Positions 8,629 to 11,032 of a stretch of 11,032 nucleotides of DNA are shown piece by piece. Location: assembly GCA_024196135.1 (NCBI GenBank), contig JAMQCK010001186.1, positions 1 through 11,032 of the forward strand, read 5' to 3'. The position numbers were made by a program, and so were the translations under genes. The notes below the pieces were generated by a model that saw only the letters and a program-made list of their open reading frames with translations, was not told the DNA's origin and did not search any database. The DNA is from Pleurotus ostreatus/Saccharomyces cerevisiae fusant (Eukaryota > Opisthokonta). How positions within the stretch are numbered: the stretch's first letter is position 1; each line of letters begins with the position of its first letter.

Positions 8629-8660
8629 TTTCCGCTCCTTACCCCCTCCCCCTCTCACCC
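8629..8660 (+). promoter_or_regulatory. CT-rich block before the second septin gene
   Basis: A pyrimidine-dominated stretch lies 40-70 nt before the ATG at 8700. CT-rich blocks near the transcription start are typical of well-expressed fungal genes, often in place of a TATA box. The start context ACCATCACCATG is strong. Confidence 0.4.
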
Positions 8661-8699
8661 ACCGTCGCCAGCACCCAGTGAGAGTCTAGGACCATCACC

Positions 8700-10985
8700 A
8701 TGTTCTCCTCCTTCCGCCGCAAGCCGTCGAAGAAGGACACGGAGCCGCCGCCCGGCATCCGCGCGACGCCCTCGCTCCCGGAGCTCAACAGCCAGGGCAT
8801 CCCATGGCCGGAGAACCTCGTCGACGCGCGCGTGCTGCAGCAGGAGCTGGGGATGCAGACCCCGTCCCCAGGCGGCGTGCGCCCGTCGCTGCACAACCGC
8901 GAGCACCCGCCGGTGTCGTTCCACAAGCCCTTCCGCTCGAACTCGCAGTCGCAGTCCGACGCGGGCGCGGACGCCTCGGGCAAGATCTCGTCGCTGTACA
9001 TGGCGGAGAAGCCGAACAAGCTCGAGCTGCGCAAGTCCGTGCACAGCCAGACGCCGTCGCACCGGTACACGCAGCGGCGCGCGCGCCTGCCGCCGACGTT
9101 CAACCTGATGGTGTGTGGCTTGTGATGTCGATCTGTGTAGCAACGCTGATCGGCGTCGCGTTAGGTTGTTGGCGGTGTGGGTACCGGCAAGACGAGCCTC
9201 CTGCGCCTCCTGCTGGAGACTGCGGACCTTTCTCCGGCGGCGACGAACGACCAGCGCGCCGCGCTCGACCGTTTCCTTCGCGGCCCGCCGCGCACCACGA
9301 ATGCCATCGAGACCGCCTGTGTTGAGATATGCGAGTCGCGCTTCGACCGTGTTCTGCTCTCCGTCATTGACACGCCCGGTCTCGACTTCTCGGCCGGGCG
9401 TGAGCTCAAGCTGGAGCGCCAGGTGAACAGCGTGATGAAGTACGTCGACGCGCAGTACGCGGATACGATGAGCGAGGAGTCCAAGGTCGTCCGTCAGAAC
9501 AAAGGGGATCAGCACATTCACCTGTGAGTGGTCATGATTCTTCGCTTGAGTGTGCGCTTATCTTTGTGCTAGCTGTATCTACCTCATCGACCCCTCCTCT
9601 GTCAAGCCCTCGGAGCGGAAGATTACCCCCAAGGAGACCCGCCCCGAGTCCTCCATCCCGCAGGAGGGCTCGTCCACAACTCCTGACCTCGTCCCCGATA
9701 CGTCCTCCGAGGCCGGCGATGACAGCGAGGACGAAGGCAGCAGCGAAGGGCCTTTGTCCCTCTCCCCTGCGGAAATTCGCGTTATTCGCCGTCTATCTAC
9801 GCGCTGCAACGTTCTGCCCGTCGTTGCGCGTGCAGACTCACTCACGGACGAGAATCTCGCCGCGGTCAAGAAAGCCGTTCGTCACGATCTTTTGGCAGCG
9901 GGGTTGGGCTTCGGTGTGTTTGGCCCGAATGCGGAGCCCACGGCGACGCCGCCTTCAAGTGCGCGCAAGACGCAATTCGAGGAGATTAAAGAGGGAACCC
10001 CGAAGGCAGAGGCTCCCGCTGCGAATGGTCACGCAGAGACCAACGGGCATGATGATGCAGAGGCCCTCAACGGCCACGCGGAAGCACAGAACGGGCACGC
10101 TGAGCTTGCGAATGGTGACTCGACCGCCCCCACCGGTGAAGAAGTTAAGGACGTGCCCGAGCAAACCCCTGACACAAGCGGCCAACCCTCCCCCGCCACC
10201 CCCTCCGGCAGCCCCGTCAAGCAGGCCAGCACCCCTACCAGCCCCGCCACCAGCCCAACCAAGGACACCGAGCGCCAATCTCGCGGCATCATCAAGCTCC
10301 GCCCCAGCCGCCACCGCTCGCGCTCCCGGCGCGAGCGCTCCGTCGTCATCGACGACGAGCCGAGCCCCGCCGCGGACCCCGAGAGCGTCGCGAACGTGCG
10401 CTTCTCCGCCAGCGTCGTCGCGAACGCGGATTTGGCCGCCGCGATGCCGTTTGCGCTGATCGCGCCCGAGGCGAGTCGGAGGGGCGTGCCGAGGAGGCAC
10501 AGCGTGAGCAGGCAGGGGCGCGCGGCGACCAATGGTGCGCCCCCGGGCTCGCCGGAGGAGGGGCAGGAGAGCGCGCCTATATCGCCTGGGGGTGTCTCGA
10601 GGCTGAGTCGTTACCAGAGTGCGCCGCCGGCGGATTTGAAGGGCGTGTTCGTGCGCAAGTACCGGTGGGGCGTGATCGATGTGCTGGACCCGCGCCACTG
10701 TGACTTTGCGATGATGCGCACGGCGGTGTTGTCTACGCATTTGAAGGCGGGTAAATTTATTATGGGTTTGCGATGAAATACTGATGCCACAATCTATCAC
10801 AGCCACTCAAGACGCGCACAAAGGAGGTCCTCTACGAGAAGTACCGGACTGAAAAGCTTCTCGCGCGGCGAGCGACCGCGAACATTTCCGAGGACGAGAG
10901 GAACCGCTTGTTGGAAGGTGTGTTCCTGCCTTAACTAGTTGTGCGAGTTTGTAGCTAACAGCATCGCAGAGCTCGGGCTGTGAAC
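8700..10985 (+). CDS. Septin-type G domain protein with large inserts
   Basis: Proposed exons are 8700-9110, 9165-9523, 9573-10746, 10803-10917 and 10972-10985 (2073 nt, 690 residues). In order: a basic N terminus (MFSSFRRKPSKK); a polybasic RYTQRRAR (122-129) just before the G domain, where septins contact phosphoinositides; P-loop GGVGTGKT (140-147); switch II DTPG (206-209); GDQHIHLCIYLIDP; an acidic Ser/Glu insert (about 268-322); G4-like ARAD (342-345) in place of the usual AKAD; an insert of about 170 residues (375-546) with NGHAE repeats and Pro/Ser/Thr-rich DNA-encoded low complexity; FALIAPE; a second insert with RRHS; the septin unique element YRWGVIDVLDPRHCDF (620-635); and a last helix THLK|PLKTRTKEVLYEKYR. 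It ends ...LLEELGL with no long coiled coil. Septins form GTP-binding filaments at the cell cortex; this one is divergent from the core Cdc3/10/11/12 types, so filament assembly is an inference. The fourth intron needs a GC donor (separate entry). Confidence 0.88.
10747..10802 (+). other. Likely GC-AG intron in the second septin gene
   Basis: The septin C-terminal helix reads on only if exon 3 ends at AAG 10746 and exon 4 starts CCACTC at 10803, giving THLKPLKTRT. That requires a GCGGGT donor. The nearby GT donor at 10751 shifts the frame and reaches a stop within about 15 codons, losing the conserved KYR. A CTGAT branch site and CACAG acceptor are present. The first septin gene has its intron (3109-3175) at the exactly equivalent codon boundary. 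Confidence 0.65.
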
Positions 10986-11032
10986 ATACTAACTGTTCGA
11001 TGCGTATATTGACGCCATCTACCTGGAAGTAA
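10986..11032. other. 3' flank of the second septin gene
   Basis: Short AT-richer sequence after TGA 10983-10985, consistent with the start of the 3' UTR. Nothing else can be read from it. Confidence 0.5.

Noticed and set aside
8329..9108. Plus-strand open frame (259 codons) overlapping the septin start
   Set aside because: Its second half is an Arg/Ser-rich alternative reading of septin exon 1. It has no domain, while the ATG at 8700 has a strong context and leads into the septin domain.
8655..9521. Long minus-strand open frame (288 codons) opposite the second septin gene
   Set aside because: It is Arg/His/Leu-rich, overlaps conserved septin exons on the other strand, and is expected from high GC at third positions.
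9955..10806. Long minus-strand open frame (283 codons) opposite septin exon 3
   Set aside because: Shadow of the GC-rich, low-complexity coding strand; no motifs and a composition dominated by Arg, Gly and Ala.

Overview
The window looks like nuclear DNA of a filamentous fungus, most likely a basidiomycete (Agaricomycetes). It is GC-rich. Its genes are broken by many short GT-AG introns (about 45-90 nt) with CTCAC/CTGAT/CTAAC-like branch sites, and it encodes the fungus-specific Zn2Cys6 binuclear cluster. The order or species cannot be named from sequence alone.

Layout: (1) 1-1008, plus strand: the 3' part of a Pro/Ser-rich Zn2Cys6 regulator that runs in from upstream. (2) 1009-1783: a non-coding spacer with one clear inverted repeat. 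(3) 1784-4910, plus strand: nine exons that splice without a stop into one predicted 880-residue protein. It has a divergent septin-type G domain in its N-terminal half and two complete Zn2Cys6 clusters in its C-terminal half. This is the most unusual object in the window. (4) 4911-6857: downstream and intergenic DNA with two small hairpins, a five-copy 24-bp minisatellite and ambiguous open frames. (5) 6858-7007, minus strand: a small zinc-knuckle-like ORF behind a CCAAT box, a TATA box and a strong start context. (6) 7201-8699: a gene-poor stretch ending in a CT-rich block. (7) 8700-10985, plus strand: a second, more canonical but heavily inserted septin-domain protein of about 690 residues in five exons.

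The two septin-domain genes are divergent paralogues. They share G-domain order, the septin unique element (YRWG...HCDF) and two intron positions. The three Zn2Cys6 clusters also share one intron position each, just after the CR of the second cysteine pair, which points to a common origin of these domains. If the fusion gene is real, it links a septin-like GTPase (cytoskeleton, membrane or GTP sensing) to DNA-binding domains in one polypeptide. Its G1 and G3 motifs are altered, so it may bind nucleotide differently or act as a pseudo-GTPase. All functional links are inferences from sequence; no expression or homology search was possible here.
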